DNA of 64,000 nucleotides, taken from assembly GCA_019417325.1 (NCBI GenBank), contig DXVO01000026.1, positions 22,610 to 86,609 of the forward strand. The letters are read 5' to 3'. The stretch comes from Parabacteroides sp. (lineage in GTDB: Bacteria; Bacteroidota; Bacteroidia; Bacteroidales; Tannerellaceae). A model generated the notes under the pieces. That model was given only the letters and a program-made list of their open reading frames with translations. It made no database searches and had not been told where the DNA came from. Of the stretch, positions 24,847 to 32,889 are shown one piece after another; the stretch's first letter is position 1, and the number at the start of each line of letters is the position of its first letter. Made by a program: the position numbers and the translations under genes.

Positions 24847-26043
24847 ATGTACAAGTTAAAAGAAATCGCAGATAAAATTTATTATGTAGGGGTAAACGAC
24901 CGCCAAAAAGCGCTGTTCGAAAACATGTGGCCGCTTCCTTACGGCGTATCATATAACTCCTATTTGATTGTTGATGAAAAAACAGTTCTCGTCGATACCG
25001 TAGACGTTTGTTACTCTGATATTTTCCTAAAAAAAATAGCAGATGCCCTGGACGGACGGACGCTCGATTACCTGATTGTAAACCATATGGAACCGGACCA
25101 TGCCGGAAGTATCCGCCTGTTGCGCCAGCAATATCCCGACGTACAGATTATCGGCAACAAGCAGACATTCGGAATGCTGGATGGTTATCATGGCATCACG
25201 ACCGGATTACATGAAGTGAAAGAAGGGGATACTCTGAACATCGGACGTCACCAATTGGCATTCTACATGACACCGATGGTACACTGGCCGGAGGTTATGG
25301 TGACATATGATGCTACAGATAAAATACTTTTCTCTGCCGATGCCTTCGGTACATACGGAACATTGGACGGCGGTATTATCGACACCGATATGAATGTCGA
25401 ACATTTCTGGGAAGAAATGATTCGCTACTATTCCAATATTGTCGGTAAATATGGAAATCCGGTACAACGCGCTCTTCAAAAATTGTCGGCACTGGACATT
25501 CAAACCATTTGTTCCACACATGGTCCTGTCTGGCGCGAACACATTGCTAAAGCGATAGACGTTTACGACCGCTTGAGCCGTTACGAAGGCGAAGAAGGCG
25601 TCGTGATTCTTTATGGCAGCATGTATGGAAATACCGAACAGATGGCGGAAGCTATTGCCTCTGCCCTGTCTGAAGGCGGCATCAAAAACATCGTTATGCA
25701 CAATGTCAGCAAGAGCCCGGCTTCTTATATATTAAAGGATGTATTCAAATACAATGCATTGATAGTGGGTAGTCCGACTTATAGTAACAGTCTTTTCCCC
25801 GAAGTGGAAGCAATCTTAAGCAAAATAGAAATGCGTGAAGTGAAAAATCGCCTGTATGGTTATTTCGGTTCATTTACCTGGGCGGGGGCTGCCGTAAAAC
25901 GCCTTGCCGCATTCGGCGAAAAGATGAAATGGGAAACAGTAGGTGTACCTGTTGAACAGAAACAAGGGCTGAAAGCAGATAAATATTACGCTTGCCGTGA
26001 ATTGGGTCTCGCTATGGCAGAACAATTGAAAAGCAAAAGATAA
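24847..26043 (+). CDS. Flavodiiron protein (FprA family, A-type flavoprotein)
   Basis: 398 residues. The N-terminal metallo-beta-lactamase domain holds a diiron site: HMEPDHAG motif near residue 81, MVHWPEVM, FSADAFG and CSTHGPVW. The C-terminal flavodoxin domain (about 250-398) has FMN loop YGSMYGNTEQM and SPTYSNS. Flavodiiron proteins reduce O2 to water and/or NO to N2O and protect anaerobes from oxygen. It is in a short-domain form without rubredoxin. The gene is monocistronic, with a terminator-like hairpin after it. Confidence 0.93.
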   Translation: MYKLKEIADKIYYVGVNDRQKALFENMWPLPYGVSYNSYLIVDEKTVLVDTVDVCYSDIFLKKIADALDGRTLDYLIVNHMEPDHAGSIRLLRQQYPDVQIIGNKQTFGMLDGYHGITTGLHEVKEGDTLNIGRHQLAFYMTPMVHWPEVMVTYDATDKILFSADAFGTYGTLDGGIIDTDMNVEHFWEEMIRYYSNIVGKYGNPVQRALQKLSALDIQTICSTHGPVWREHIAKAIDVYDRLSRYEGEEGVVILYGSMYGNTEQMAEAIASALSEGGIKNIVMHNVSKSPASYILKDVFKYNALIVGSPTYSNSLFPEVEAILSKIEMREVKNRLYGYFGSFTWAGAAVKRLAAFGEKMKWETVGVPVEQKQGLKADKYYACRELGLAMAEQLKSKR

Positions 26044-26060
26044 TCTTATTTATAAACGCT

Positions 26061-26105
26061 GGAGATTGCAAGTCGCCGTATTGTAGCTTTCAATCTCCTA
26101 TTAAA
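26061..26105 (+). terminator. Terminator-like hairpin after the flavodiiron gene
   Basis: GGAGATTG (26061-26068) pairs with CAATCTCC (26091-26098). The downstream run is A-rich on the plus strand after TATT, so termination strength is unclear. Confidence 0.45.
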
Positions 26106-26115
26106 AAAACACGTT

Positions 26116-26928
26116 ATGAGACTTATTATTGAACCTAATTACGAGCAGCTTTCCAAATGGGCTGCCAATTATGTGGCTGCAAAGATTAAAAAAGCGAATC
26201 CGACAGCAGAAAAACCATTTGTACTAGGCTTGCCTACCGGTTCTTCACCTCTGGGAATGTACAAAAACCTGATTGAATTGAATAAACAAGGAGTCATCTC
26301 CTTCCAGCATATCATCACTTTCAATATGGACGAATATGTAGGATTGCCGAAAGACCATCCTGAAAGTTACCACTCTTTCATGTGGAACAATTTCTTCAGC
26401 CATATCGACATCAAACCGGAAAACGTAAATATACTGAATGGTAACGCACCCGACCTGGAAGCCGAATGTAATGCTTACGAAGCTAAAATGAAAGCGGTAG
26501 GCGGCGTTGATTTATTCCTCGGAGGCATCGGACCCGACGGACATATCGCATTCAACGAACCGGGCTCTTCCCTGTCTTCACGCACACGTGTAAAAACATT
26601 GACTACAGATACGATCATTGCAAACTCGCGTTTCTTTGATAATGATGTAAACAAAGTGCCAAAGACTTCCGTAACAGTTGGTGTAGGTACCGTACTGGAT
26701 GCAAAAGAAGTACTGATTATGGTAAACGGTCACAATAAGGCCCGCGCTTTACAGCAGGTAGTAGAAGGTGCAGTAAACCAGATGTGGACTATCACTGCAT
26801 TACAATTGCACCCGAAAGGTATCATCGTAGCTGATGAAGCCGCTTGTGCCGAGATAAAGGTGGGTACTTATAACTATTTCAAAGATATTGAAAAAGATAA
26901 TCTTTGTCCCTGCACTTTACTGAAATAA
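26116..26928 (+). CDS. nagB: Glucosamine-6-phosphate deaminase
   Basis: 270 residues. Converts glucosamine-6-phosphate to fructose-6-phosphate and ammonia in amino-sugar catabolism. Motifs: LGLPTGSSPLGMYKNL, TFNMDEYVGL (catalytic Asp), GGIGPDGHIAFNEPGSS, SRTRVKTL and the C-terminal NYFKDIEKDN. Length matches E. coli NagB (266). Residues for the allosteric site are not checked. No nag operon partner is adjacent. Confidence 0.95.
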   Translation: MRLIIEPNYEQLSKWAANYVAAKIKKANPTAEKPFVLGLPTGSSPLGMYKNLIELNKQGVISFQHIITFNMDEYVGLPKDHPESYHSFMWNNFFSHIDIKPENVNILNGNAPDLEAECNAYEAKMKAVGGVDLFLGGIGPDGHIAFNEPGSSLSSRTRVKTLTTDTIIANSRFFDNDVNKVPKTSVTVGVGTVLDAKEVLIMVNGHNKARALQQVVEGAVNQMWTITALQLHPKGIIVADEAACAEIKVGTYNYFKDIEKDNLCPCTLLK

Positions 26929-26970
26929 TATTTCACAGGACATAAAGGGCGGACAATCTGCCATATAGAT

Positions 26971-27007
26971 AAAAAAGGACTGGGTTCGGCTGAACTTGGT
27001 CCTTTTT
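26971..27007 (+). terminator. Terminator of nagB
   Basis: AAAAAGGAC...GTTC and GAAC...GTCCTTTTT form a two-part stem followed by T residues. Confidence 0.75.
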
Positions 27008-27034
27008 GTTTTCTTATGCAAGCAGTACTGTTGA

Positions 27035-27115
27035 GGTATTCGCAATACCCCTGTTGCGACACTCACAATAATATTGTTACGGGTATTGCAACAGCACTGT
27101 TCGACTTCCCACAAC
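27035..27115. repeat. Short inverted-repeat cluster between nagB and rnhB
   Basis: GGTATT-CGC-AATACC forms a small perfect hairpin at 27035-27049. A second GGGTATTGC about 30 bases on can pair with GCAATACCC. AACAG/CTGTT pairs continue to about 27115. No gene is seen in this gap between convergent genes. Purpose unknown; it may be an old palindromic repeat. Confidence 0.35.
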
Positions 27116-27171
27116 AGGTGCTTTAATAAAAAACCTCGCGAATGCCCGAAGGAAACGAATAATATAATGTA

Positions 27172-27771
27172 TTAAAAATTCAATTCCAACTGTTCAGGAA
27201 GCAAAGTGAAAGTTTTACGATGATAAGACGTTATCCCGTTGTCCCGGATAGCCTCCCGATGGGCTTTCGTGGGATATCCCTTATTTTCATTCCAATGATA
27301 AGCGGGATATTCTTCGGCCAAAGCATTCATATAATCATCGCGATAGGTCTTTGCCAAGATAGAAGCGGCGGCAATACTCAAATATTTACCATCTCCTTTC
27401 ACGACAGTAGTATGCGAAATATCCGGATAAGGAGTAAAACGGTTTCCATCTATCAACAGATGTTCCGGTTTCACCTTCAATTGCTCTATTGCCCGGTGCA
27501 TTGCAAGGAAAGAAGCCTTCAGTATATTTATTTTGTCTATCTCTTCCGGGGTAACCACTCCTACCGCCCATGCAATTGCCTCCTGCTCGATAATAGAACG
27601 AAGCGCATAACGCTTTTTCTCACTCAACTGCTTGCTGTCGTTCAAATCTTCATTATGAAAATCAGGAGGCAGAATAACAGCCGCTGCATATACCGAACCG
27701 GCAAGACATCCTCGCCCAGCCTCATCACAGCCGGCTTCTATACGGTTTGCTTCTAAAAAAGGAAGTAACAT
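27172..27771 (-). CDS. rnhB: Ribonuclease HII
   Basis: 199 residues. Removes ribonucleotides and RNA primers from RNA-DNA hybrids. Motifs: GCDEAGRGCLAG (Asp-Glu catalytic pair), DSKQLSEKKR, LIDGNRF (Asp), GDGKYLSIAAASILAK and HWNENKGYPTKAH. Standard length. It lies 20 bases after the VanZ-like gene and could share a transcript with it and sufS. Confidence 0.95.
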   Translation of the reverse strand: MLLPFLEANRIEAGCDEAGRGCLAGSVYAAAVILPPDFHNEDLNDSKQLSEKKRYALRSIIEQEAIAWAVGVVTPEEIDKINILKASFLAMHRAIEQLKVKPEHLLIDGNRFTPYPDISHTTVVKGDGKYLSIAAASILAKTYRDDYMNALAEEYPAYHWNENKGYPTKAHREAIRDNGITSYHRKTFTLLPEQLELNF

Positions 27772-27791
27772 AAGAAATTCTTGTTATCGAA

Positions 27792-28193
27792 TTATTTGTT
27801 TGTTTGTTTCTTTATCATCCACGGGCGAATAATAAAATAAGATACCAGAGTAGCCAATGTTACTCCAATTGTATTTGCAAGAAAATCAAGCCAGTCTCCA
27901 CCCCGGTAGGTCGTACAGTATTCCTGAAGAATCTCAATGATACCACTCATAGCTATCGGACAGAGTACCGCACCAATCCAAGCATGCCATAATACATCTT
28001 CATAACGACGATGGTTCAACAGAAACTCAATCCATAGCATTCCCGATACTCCTCCATACATACATATATGTACCAACTTGTCCAGATTCGGAATCTTCCC
28101 CACATCCAATGACGGTGGTTTAAAAAAGGATAAATAAATAACAATTGCAATAATCGTTAATGATATCGGATACTTCTTCAGATAATACCACAT
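27792..28193 (-). CDS. VanZ-like family membrane protein
   Basis: 133 residues with four hydrophobic segments and the VanZ-like pattern: PNLDKLVHICMYGGVSGMLW, EILQEYCTTYRGGDWLDFLANTIGV. The motif with Asp and Gly after the GGDWLDF turn is typical. VanZ itself gives low-level teicoplanin resistance; most family members have no known function, and this should not be read as a resistance gene. It lies 24 bases after sufS and 20 before rnhB. Confidence 0.85.
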   Translation of the reverse strand: MWYYLKKYPISLTIIAIVIYLSFFKPPSLDVGKIPNLDKLVHICMYGGVSGMLWIEFLLNHRRYEDVLWHAWIGAVLCPIAMSGIIEILQEYCTTYRGGDWLDFLANTIGVTLATLVSYFIIRPWMIKKQTNK

Positions 28194-28217
28194 AAAAACT
28201 TTTTCAAAGGTTTATTT

Positions 28218-29438
28218 TTAAAACATTTTCCGGACACGCTCTACTCCTGCTGCGAAAACGTCTATTTCTTCTTTTGTATTATAGAAAGAGAAAGAGGCAC
28301 GAACAGTACCCTCTATTCCCAAAGCATGCATCAGCGGTTGGGCACAGTGATGACCGGTACGGACTGCTATTCCCAGACGGTCCAGCAACATTCCCATGTC
28401 ATAATGGTGGATATTCCCTACAAGGAACGACAGAACTCCGCTTTTGTGAGCTGTCTGACCGAAAATGCGCATTCCTTCTATCGCTTTCAGTTTATCTGTT
28501 GCATAATGAAGCAATTCTTCTTCATAGGCAGCAATATTGTTTATGCCTATCTTTTCCACATAGCGAAGTGCTTCCGCCAGGGCTGTACTTCCTATATAGT
28601 CGGGGGTTCCTGCTTCAAATTTGAATGGAAGCTCATTAAACACGGTCTTGTCGAAAGAAACTGTGGCAATCATTTCGCCGCCACCCTGGTATGGGGGTAG
28701 TTTATCCAGCCATTCTTCTTTGCCATACAGAACGCCGATACCAGTAGGCCCATATATTTTATGACCAGAGAAGACATAAAACTCTGCATCCAGGTCCTGT
28801 ACATCCACTTTCATATGAGGTACGGACTGTGCACCGTCTATCAAAACCGGAACATCATGCAGGTGAGCTTCTTCTATCATTTCCTTTACCGGATTGACAG
28901 TTCCCAATACATTGGAAACATGCGTAACCGAAACCAGACGTGTACGCTCAGAGAAAAGGCTGCGGTAGGTATCCATGCAAAGTTCACCCTTTTCATTCAT
29001 CGGGATGACTTTCAGGGTAATTCCTTTGCGGGCAGCCTGTATCTGCCAGGGAACGATATTGGAATGATGTTCCATAACAGAGACTATTACTTCATCACCT
29101 GCCGACATACACTCGTCGGTAAAAGAAGAAGCAACCAGGTTAATCGCTTCCGTAGTACCACGTGTAAAAATGATTTCGTTGGATGAACGGGCATTCATAA
29201 AATGCTGCACGGTACGCCTTGCTTCTTCATGAGCCTCTGTAGCAGCCTGGCTCAGGAAATGAACTCCGCGGTGGATATTGGCATTTACATTATAATAACC
29301 GTCTTCTATCTTTTCTACCACACAACGGGGTTTCTGGGTAGTTGCTCCGTTATCAAAATAAATAAGAGGCTTATCGTATATCTTATGTTCCAAAATAGGA
29401 AAATCTTTCCGTATGGACTCAACATTAAACATAACCAT
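28218..29438 (-). CDS. sufS: Cysteine desulfurase SufS
   Basis: PLP-dependent group II cysteine desulfurase: takes sulfur from L-cysteine as a persulfide for Fe-S assembly. The start at 29438 is preferred over 29537 because the promoter element TATCTTTG lies at 29462-29469, and because it gives 406 residues, the E. coli SufS length. ATG at 29432 is also possible. Motifs: IYFDNGATTQKP, MEHHSNIVPWQ, PLP Lys in SGHKIYGPTG, and catalytic Cys in RTGHHCAQPL. SufE is at 11.8 kb and SufBCD at 37-41 kb, so the pathway is split across three loci in the window. Confidence 0.95.
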   Translation of the reverse strand: MVMFNVESIRKDFPILEHKIYDKPLIYFDNGATTQKPRCVVEKIEDGYYNVNANIHRGVHFLSQAATEAHEEARRTVQHFMNARSSNEIIFTRGTTEAINLVASSFTDECMSAGDEVIVSVMEHHSNIVPWQIQAARKGITLKVIPMNEKGELCMDTYRSLFSERTRLVSVTHVSNVLGTVNPVKEMIEEAHLHDVPVLIDGAQSVPHMKVDVQDLDAEFYVFSGHKIYGPTGIGVLYGKEEWLDKLPPYQGGGEMIATVSFDKTVFNELPFKFEAGTPDYIGSTALAEALRYVEKIGINNIAAYEEELLHYATDKLKAIEGMRIFGQTAHKSGVLSFLVGNIHHYDMGMLLDRLGIAVRTGHHCAQPLMHALGIEGTVRASFSFYNTKEEIDVFAAGVERVRKMF

Positions 29439-29461
29439 ATCTTTTTGTTTTATAACGGTGT

Positions 29462-29469
29462 CAAAGATA
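29462..29469 (-). promoter_or_regulatory. Promoter -7 element of sufS
   Basis: TATCTTTG on the minus strand, 23 bases before the chosen sufS ATG; it excludes the upstream in-frame ATG at 29537. Confidence 0.65.
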
Positions 29470-29575
29470 CGATGTTTGAACGTCTTTTTATTGTGAATAA
29501 GAGCGAAAATATAATGTATTAAGTTTCTATATCTCAAAAAAACATAGAATGAATGGATTTACAAAATTTTATCCG

Positions 29576-29759
29576 TATGTTTGTACAAAAACAATCAGGG
29601 TTATTCTGAAATCTTCTTGAGCATGCTTGATTCCGCTTTATTATTGCGGACCACACCATCCCCAAATTGAATCATAATCAGCTCTTTTGTTCAAAACAAA
29701 ACAAATTGCAGACATACCAATTGTACGTATGCCTGCGATATATATTATATTAATTTAAA
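29576..29759 (+). promoter_or_regulatory. Possible promoter and long leader of the cold-shock gene
   Basis: TATGTTTG at 29576-29583 fits the -7 consensus and would give a leader of about 170 bases. The leader contains a hairpin just before the gene: GCAGACATAC (29708-29717) with GTATGCCTGC (29727-29736). Long structured leaders are typical of cold-shock mRNAs. The rest of the stretch between sufS and this gene shows no ORF. Confidence 0.4.
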
Positions 29760-30203
29760 ATGACAAAAAGAATTACAACAGGAAAAAGAGACAGAGAAAA
29801 GATTAAACAGCAAAAAAGACAAGACAAGCAGAAACGAAAAGAAGAACGTTCCGTCAGCGGAAGCCGTAGTTTTGAAGAAATGCTTGCCTATGTTGACGAA
29901 AATGGGGTTATTCATTCCACTCCTCAGGACATTGCGCCTAAAGAAGAAATTGATGCCTCAACAATAGCGATATCTGTTCCCAAAAAGACAGAGACAGAAG
30001 AAATTCTTCCCTTGAACGGGCGTGTAGAATTTTTTAATACATCTAAAGGCTATGGTTTTATAAAAGATACAGAAAATAATGAAAAATATTTTTTCCATGC
30101 TTCCATGGCTTTTGACGGAATAGCCGAAGGTGATAAAGTAACATTCGAAATAGAACGTGGCATGCGGGGTATGAACGCTGTACGGATTTCAATCATTAAA
30201 TAA
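29760..30203 (+). CDS. Cold-shock-domain protein with basic N-terminal extension
   Basis: 147 residues. The first 30 are extremely basic (KRDREKIKQQKRQDKQKRKEE in part), followed by an acidic linker. A C-terminal cold-shock domain (about 83-147) has GRVEFFNTSKGYGFIKD (RNP1-like KGYGFI) and KYFFHASM (RNP2-like). It probably binds single-stranded RNA or DNA. It is followed after 20 bases by an RRM gene, so both RNA-binding proteins should be made together. Confidence 0.9.
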   Translation: MTKRITTGKRDREKIKQQKRQDKQKRKEERSVSGSRSFEEMLAYVDENGVIHSTPQDIAPKEEIDASTIAISVPKKTETEEILPLNGRVEFFNTSKGYGFIKDTENNEKYFFHASMAFDGIAEGDKVTFEIERGMRGMNAVRISIIK

Positions 30204-30223
30204 CAATTTTAACAAACAAAAAA

Positions 30224-30616
30224 ATGAACATTTATGTTTCAAATTTAAGCTGGGGCACAAGCGCGGACGGCTTACAAGAATTATTCTCACAATATGGCGA
30301 AGTTGATTCGGTTAAAATCATAACCGACCGTGAAACAGGACGTTCACGTGGATTCGGTTTTGTGGAAATGCCTAACGATAGCGAAGGGCAGAAAGCAATC
30401 GATGAACTGCATGAAACGGAATTCGAAGGTAAAACAATAAACGTAACCGTAGCACGCCCCAAAACAGAAAGACCATCAAGAGGTTTTAGCAACGGCGGTG
30501 GCGGCTATGGCGGTGGTAGCGGTTATAACGGCGGTGGCGGTGGCTACCGTGGTGGCGGCAATCGCGGTGGTGGTAACAACCGTGGCGACGGTGGATACAA
30601 TCGTGGAAGATATTAA
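30224..30616 (+). CDS. RRM-domain RNA-binding protein with glycine-rich tail
   Basis: 130 residues. One RNA-recognition motif (1-78): RNP2 NIYVSNLSW, RNP1 RSRGFGFVEM. The tail (about 85-130) is made of Gly, Tyr, Arg and Asn in GGGGYGGG- and RGGGN-type repeats, like plant and cyanobacterial glycine-rich cold-response RNA-binding proteins. Such tails favour RNA chaperone activity and condensation; this is inference. It is the second gene of the unit with the cold-shock-domain gene and is followed by a strong terminator. Confidence 0.93.
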   Translation: MNIYVSNLSWGTSADGLQELFSQYGEVDSVKIITDRETGRSRGFGFVEMPNDSEGQKAIDELHETEFEGKTINVTVARPKTERPSRGFSNGGGGYGGGSGYNGGGGGYRGGGNRGGGNNRGDGGYNRGRY

Positions 30617-30643
30617 TCATCCTTTTGGTGTCAAAAAATAAGG

Positions 30644-30692
30644 AAGGCTGCCAGGACTTACGGAATTTACTCCAAGTCCGGCAGCCTTTTTC
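30644..30692 (+). terminator. Terminator of the cold-shock/RRM unit
   Basis: AAGGCTGCC...GGACTT pairs with AAGTCC...GGCAGCCTT, then TTTTT. Confidence 0.8.
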
Positions 30693-30741
30693 ATTTCCGG
30701 CAACCTCACCTCGGGTATTGTCTCTTTTCGGTTTTTATCTT

Positions 30742-30749
30742 TACCTTTG
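30742..30749 (+). promoter_or_regulatory. Promoter -7 element of hemW
   Basis: TACCTTTG, 43 bases before the hemW ATG. Confidence 0.55.
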
Positions 30750-30792
30750 CACGACAAACAAAAAATAGCTACCTGCTTATCCGGATAATAGA

Positions 30793-31920
30793 ATGGCTGG
30801 TTTATACATACATATACCTTTTTGCGCCAAACGGTGTTTATACTGCGACTTCTTCTCGAATACGGAAATGAAGTATAAAAAACCGTATATAAATGCAATT
30901 ATCAGGGAAATGGAACTACGCCACGACTACATAAACGGAGAGCCATTAGAAACGATCTATTTCGGAGGAGGAACCCCATCCCAACTACAACCCTCTGATT
31001 TCAAACGTATTTTCGATGCTATCGGACAACTATTCGACATCAATTCATGCAAGGAAATTACTCTCGAAGCTAATCCGGATGACATGACGCCCCAATATAT
31101 AAAAGAACTTCGGACACTACCATTCAACCGAATCAGTATGGGGGTACAAAGCTTCAAGGAAGAAGACCTCCGCTTCCTGAACCGTCGCCATACTAAAGAG
31201 CAGGCATTACGTGCCGTTGAACTTTGCAAAGAAAACGGACTACATAATATAAGTATCGACCTGATATACGGATTACCTGGCCAGACACTCGGTGAATGGG
31301 AATCTAATCTGGAAAAAGTCATCCACCTCGATATTCCCCATATATCCGCTTATCATCTGATTTATGAAGAAGGTACCGCCCTTTACAAACTGATGCAAGC
31401 AGGGAAAGTGCAGCAAGCTGACGAAGAGCTAAGCGTTTCTTTATTCTCCACATTAATAGATAAGCTGACAGAAGCTGGATACCAGCATTATGAAATATCC
31501 AATTTCGCACGCCCCAGCTATTTTTCTATGCACAACAGCTCTTACTGGACCGGTAAAAAGTATCTGGGACTGGGACCTTCCGCTCATTCTTTCAATGGGA
31601 TGGAACGGGAATGGAACATATCTTCCCTCCCCCTTTATCTGAAAGGTATTTCGGATGGGAAACCAGAAATTGAAAAGGAAGAACTGGATAAAAGAGCCCG
31701 CTATAATGACTTTATCATCACCGGACTGCGTACGATGTGGGGCATCAAAACAGACGACATCCGGCATTTGTTTGGAGATAAGATGCTGGACTATTGCCTC
31801 AAACAGGCAAAGCCCTACCAGGAACAAGGGTTATTGGAGCAAAAAGACAACATATTAACACTTTCACGGAAAGGTATTTTCATCTCCGATGGCATCATGA
31901 GCGACTTATTATACATATAA
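30793..31920 (+). CDS. hemW: Radical SAM protein HemW (heme chaperone)
   Basis: 375 residues. The radical SAM cluster motif CAKRCLYCDF (CxxxCxxC) is near residue 10, and it begins MAGLYIHIPFCAKRCLYC. FGGGTPSQL follows, then the HemN/HemW core with EANPDDMT, SMGVQSF, ISIDLIYGLPGQT and ISAYHL. HemW lacks the extra N-terminal region of oxygen-independent coproporphyrinogen oxidase HemN and is a heme-binding chaperone in studied species. The short N-terminus supports HemW rather than HemN. Confidence 0.9.
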   Translation: MAGLYIHIPFCAKRCLYCDFFSNTEMKYKKPYINAIIREMELRHDYINGEPLETIYFGGGTPSQLQPSDFKRIFDAIGQLFDINSCKEITLEANPDDMTPQYIKELRTLPFNRISMGVQSFKEEDLRFLNRRHTKEQALRAVELCKENGLHNISIDLIYGLPGQTLGEWESNLEKVIHLDIPHISAYHLIYEEGTALYKLMQAGKVQQADEELSVSLFSTLIDKLTEAGYQHYEISNFARPSYFSMHNSSYWTGKKYLGLGPSAHSFNGMEREWNISSLPLYLKGISDGKPEIEKEELDKRARYNDFIITGLRTMWGIKTDDIRHLFGDKMLDYCLKQAKPYQEQGLLEQKDNILTLSRKGIFISDGIMSDLLYI

Positions 31921-32052
31921 GATATTCGTCCGAATCGTTAATAATGAAGGCTAAAAGCTAATTTTTTAGCAAATAAGTAGTTAAAACACCTCAAAATTGC
32001 ACATTTTCACGATTTTTGAGAAGAAAAATAACCAACATAAAAAACTATTCTC

Positions 32053-32060
32053 TATATTTG
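32053..32060 (+). promoter_or_regulatory. Promoter -7 element of the zeta-like kinase gene
   Basis: TATATTTG, 21 bases before the GTG at 32082. It lies inside the longer reading that starts with TTG at 32016 and so argues against that start. Confidence 0.65.
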
Positions 32061-32081
32061 CCCCATCAAAAACAGCAAAAG

Positions 32082-32657
32082 GTGCCATATTTATACATAA
32101 TATCAGGATGCAACGGGGCAGGAAAAACTACAGCTTCTTTCACTATTCTACCGGAAATGTTGAAATGTAAAGAATTTGTTAATTCCGACGAGATTGCCAA
32201 GGGGCTTTCCCCTTTTAATGCTGATAACATCGCGGTCGCCATAGAAGCAAGCCGAATTATGTATAAGCGCATTAAGGAACTCATCGCAGCCGGTGAGACC
32301 TTTGCAATGGAAACCACGCTGGCCACTCGTTCAGTGGCGAATTTGATTAGAGAAGCACAAAGGGAAGGTTATTATGTTACATTGCTCTATTTCTGGCTGA
32401 ATACGCCGGACCTGGCAGTGGAACGAGTTAAAATGAGAGTTGCAGCCGGAGGGCATAATATTCCGGAAAGTACTATCCGCCGTCGTTATGAAGCGGGTAT
32501 ACATAACCTCTTTGAACTATATCTCCCCATTAGTGATTATTGGATGATTACGGACAACTCGATGTCTCCCATGGCTGTTATCGCCAAAGGATTCAAGAGT
32601 GACAAAAAAGAGATATATAATCTGGATATTTACTGTAAACTTGAACAACATGAGTGA
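32082..32657 (+). CDS. Zeta-toxin-like P-loop kinase
   Basis: 191 residues from the GTG at 32082, giving (M)PYLYIISGCNGAGKTTAS, the usual N-terminus of this family; no ATG is available and the promoter at 32053-32060 rules out the TTG at 32016. Walker A is GCNGAGKT. Further features are the zeta-type NSDEIAKGLSPFN, METTLATRS (substrate-side Glu-Thr-Thr) and RRRYEAGIHNLF with paired arginines. Known zeta toxins phosphorylate UDP-N-acetylglucosamine, but this chromosomal branch is mostly uncharacterised. Its stop overlaps the start of a small ORF by 8 bases, in the toxin-then-partner order. Confidence 0.85.
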   Translation: MPYLYIISGCNGAGKTTASFTILPEMLKCKEFVNSDEIAKGLSPFNADNIAVAIEASRIMYKRIKELIAAGETFAMETTLATRSVANLIREAQREGYYVTLLYFWLNTPDLAVERVKMRVAAGGHNIPESTIRRRYEAGIHNLFELYLPISDYWMITDNSMSPMAVIAKGFKSDKKEIYNLDIYCKLEQHE

Positions 32658-32820
32658 ACAAGAAATAAGAGAATTCGAAGAGAATATAGTTAAAGGTGCC
32701 AGTATTGCTTTTCAACGTTTAGTAAACGAAAAAAAGAAAGAAAACGGTGAGTTGGTTTTTTCACGCAATGGAAATATTTTCCGTGTAAAAGCTGCTGACT
32801 TAGATAAAGGTTTATTCTAA
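32650..32820 (+). CDS. Small ORF overlapping the zeta-like gene, putative partner
   Basis: 56 residues from the ATG at 32650 (ATGAGTGA overlap). Sequence is highly charged: an N-terminal Glu-rich helix (EQEIREFEENIV), a Lys/Glu segment and an ending RNGNIFRVKAADLDKGLF. No known antitoxin fold can be assigned. Overlap with the kinase and the terminator right after it show that the two form one transcription unit. An antitoxin or substrate-presenting role is inference. Confidence 0.75.
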   Translation: MSEQEIREFEENIVKGASIAFQRLVNEKKKENGELVFSRNGNIFRVKAADLDKGLF

Positions 32821-32836
32821 CTATAAAAAATATAAG

Positions 32837-32871
32837 AAAAGGCGGATGATCCACGGATTGTCCGCCTTTTT
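32837..32871 (+). terminator. Terminator of the zeta-like unit
   Basis: AAAAGGCGGA pairs with TCCGCCTTTTT. Confidence 0.8.
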
Positions 32872-32889
32872 GTATTTCAAACAATCCTC

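Noticed and set aside
27792..28193. VanZ-like gene as a glycopeptide resistance determinant
   Set aside because: No other van genes; VanZ-like membrane proteins are widespread with unrelated or unknown roles.
29438..29537. 33-codon N-terminal extension of SufS
   Set aside because: Contains the -7 promoter element and is absent from SufS proteins of normal 406-residue length.
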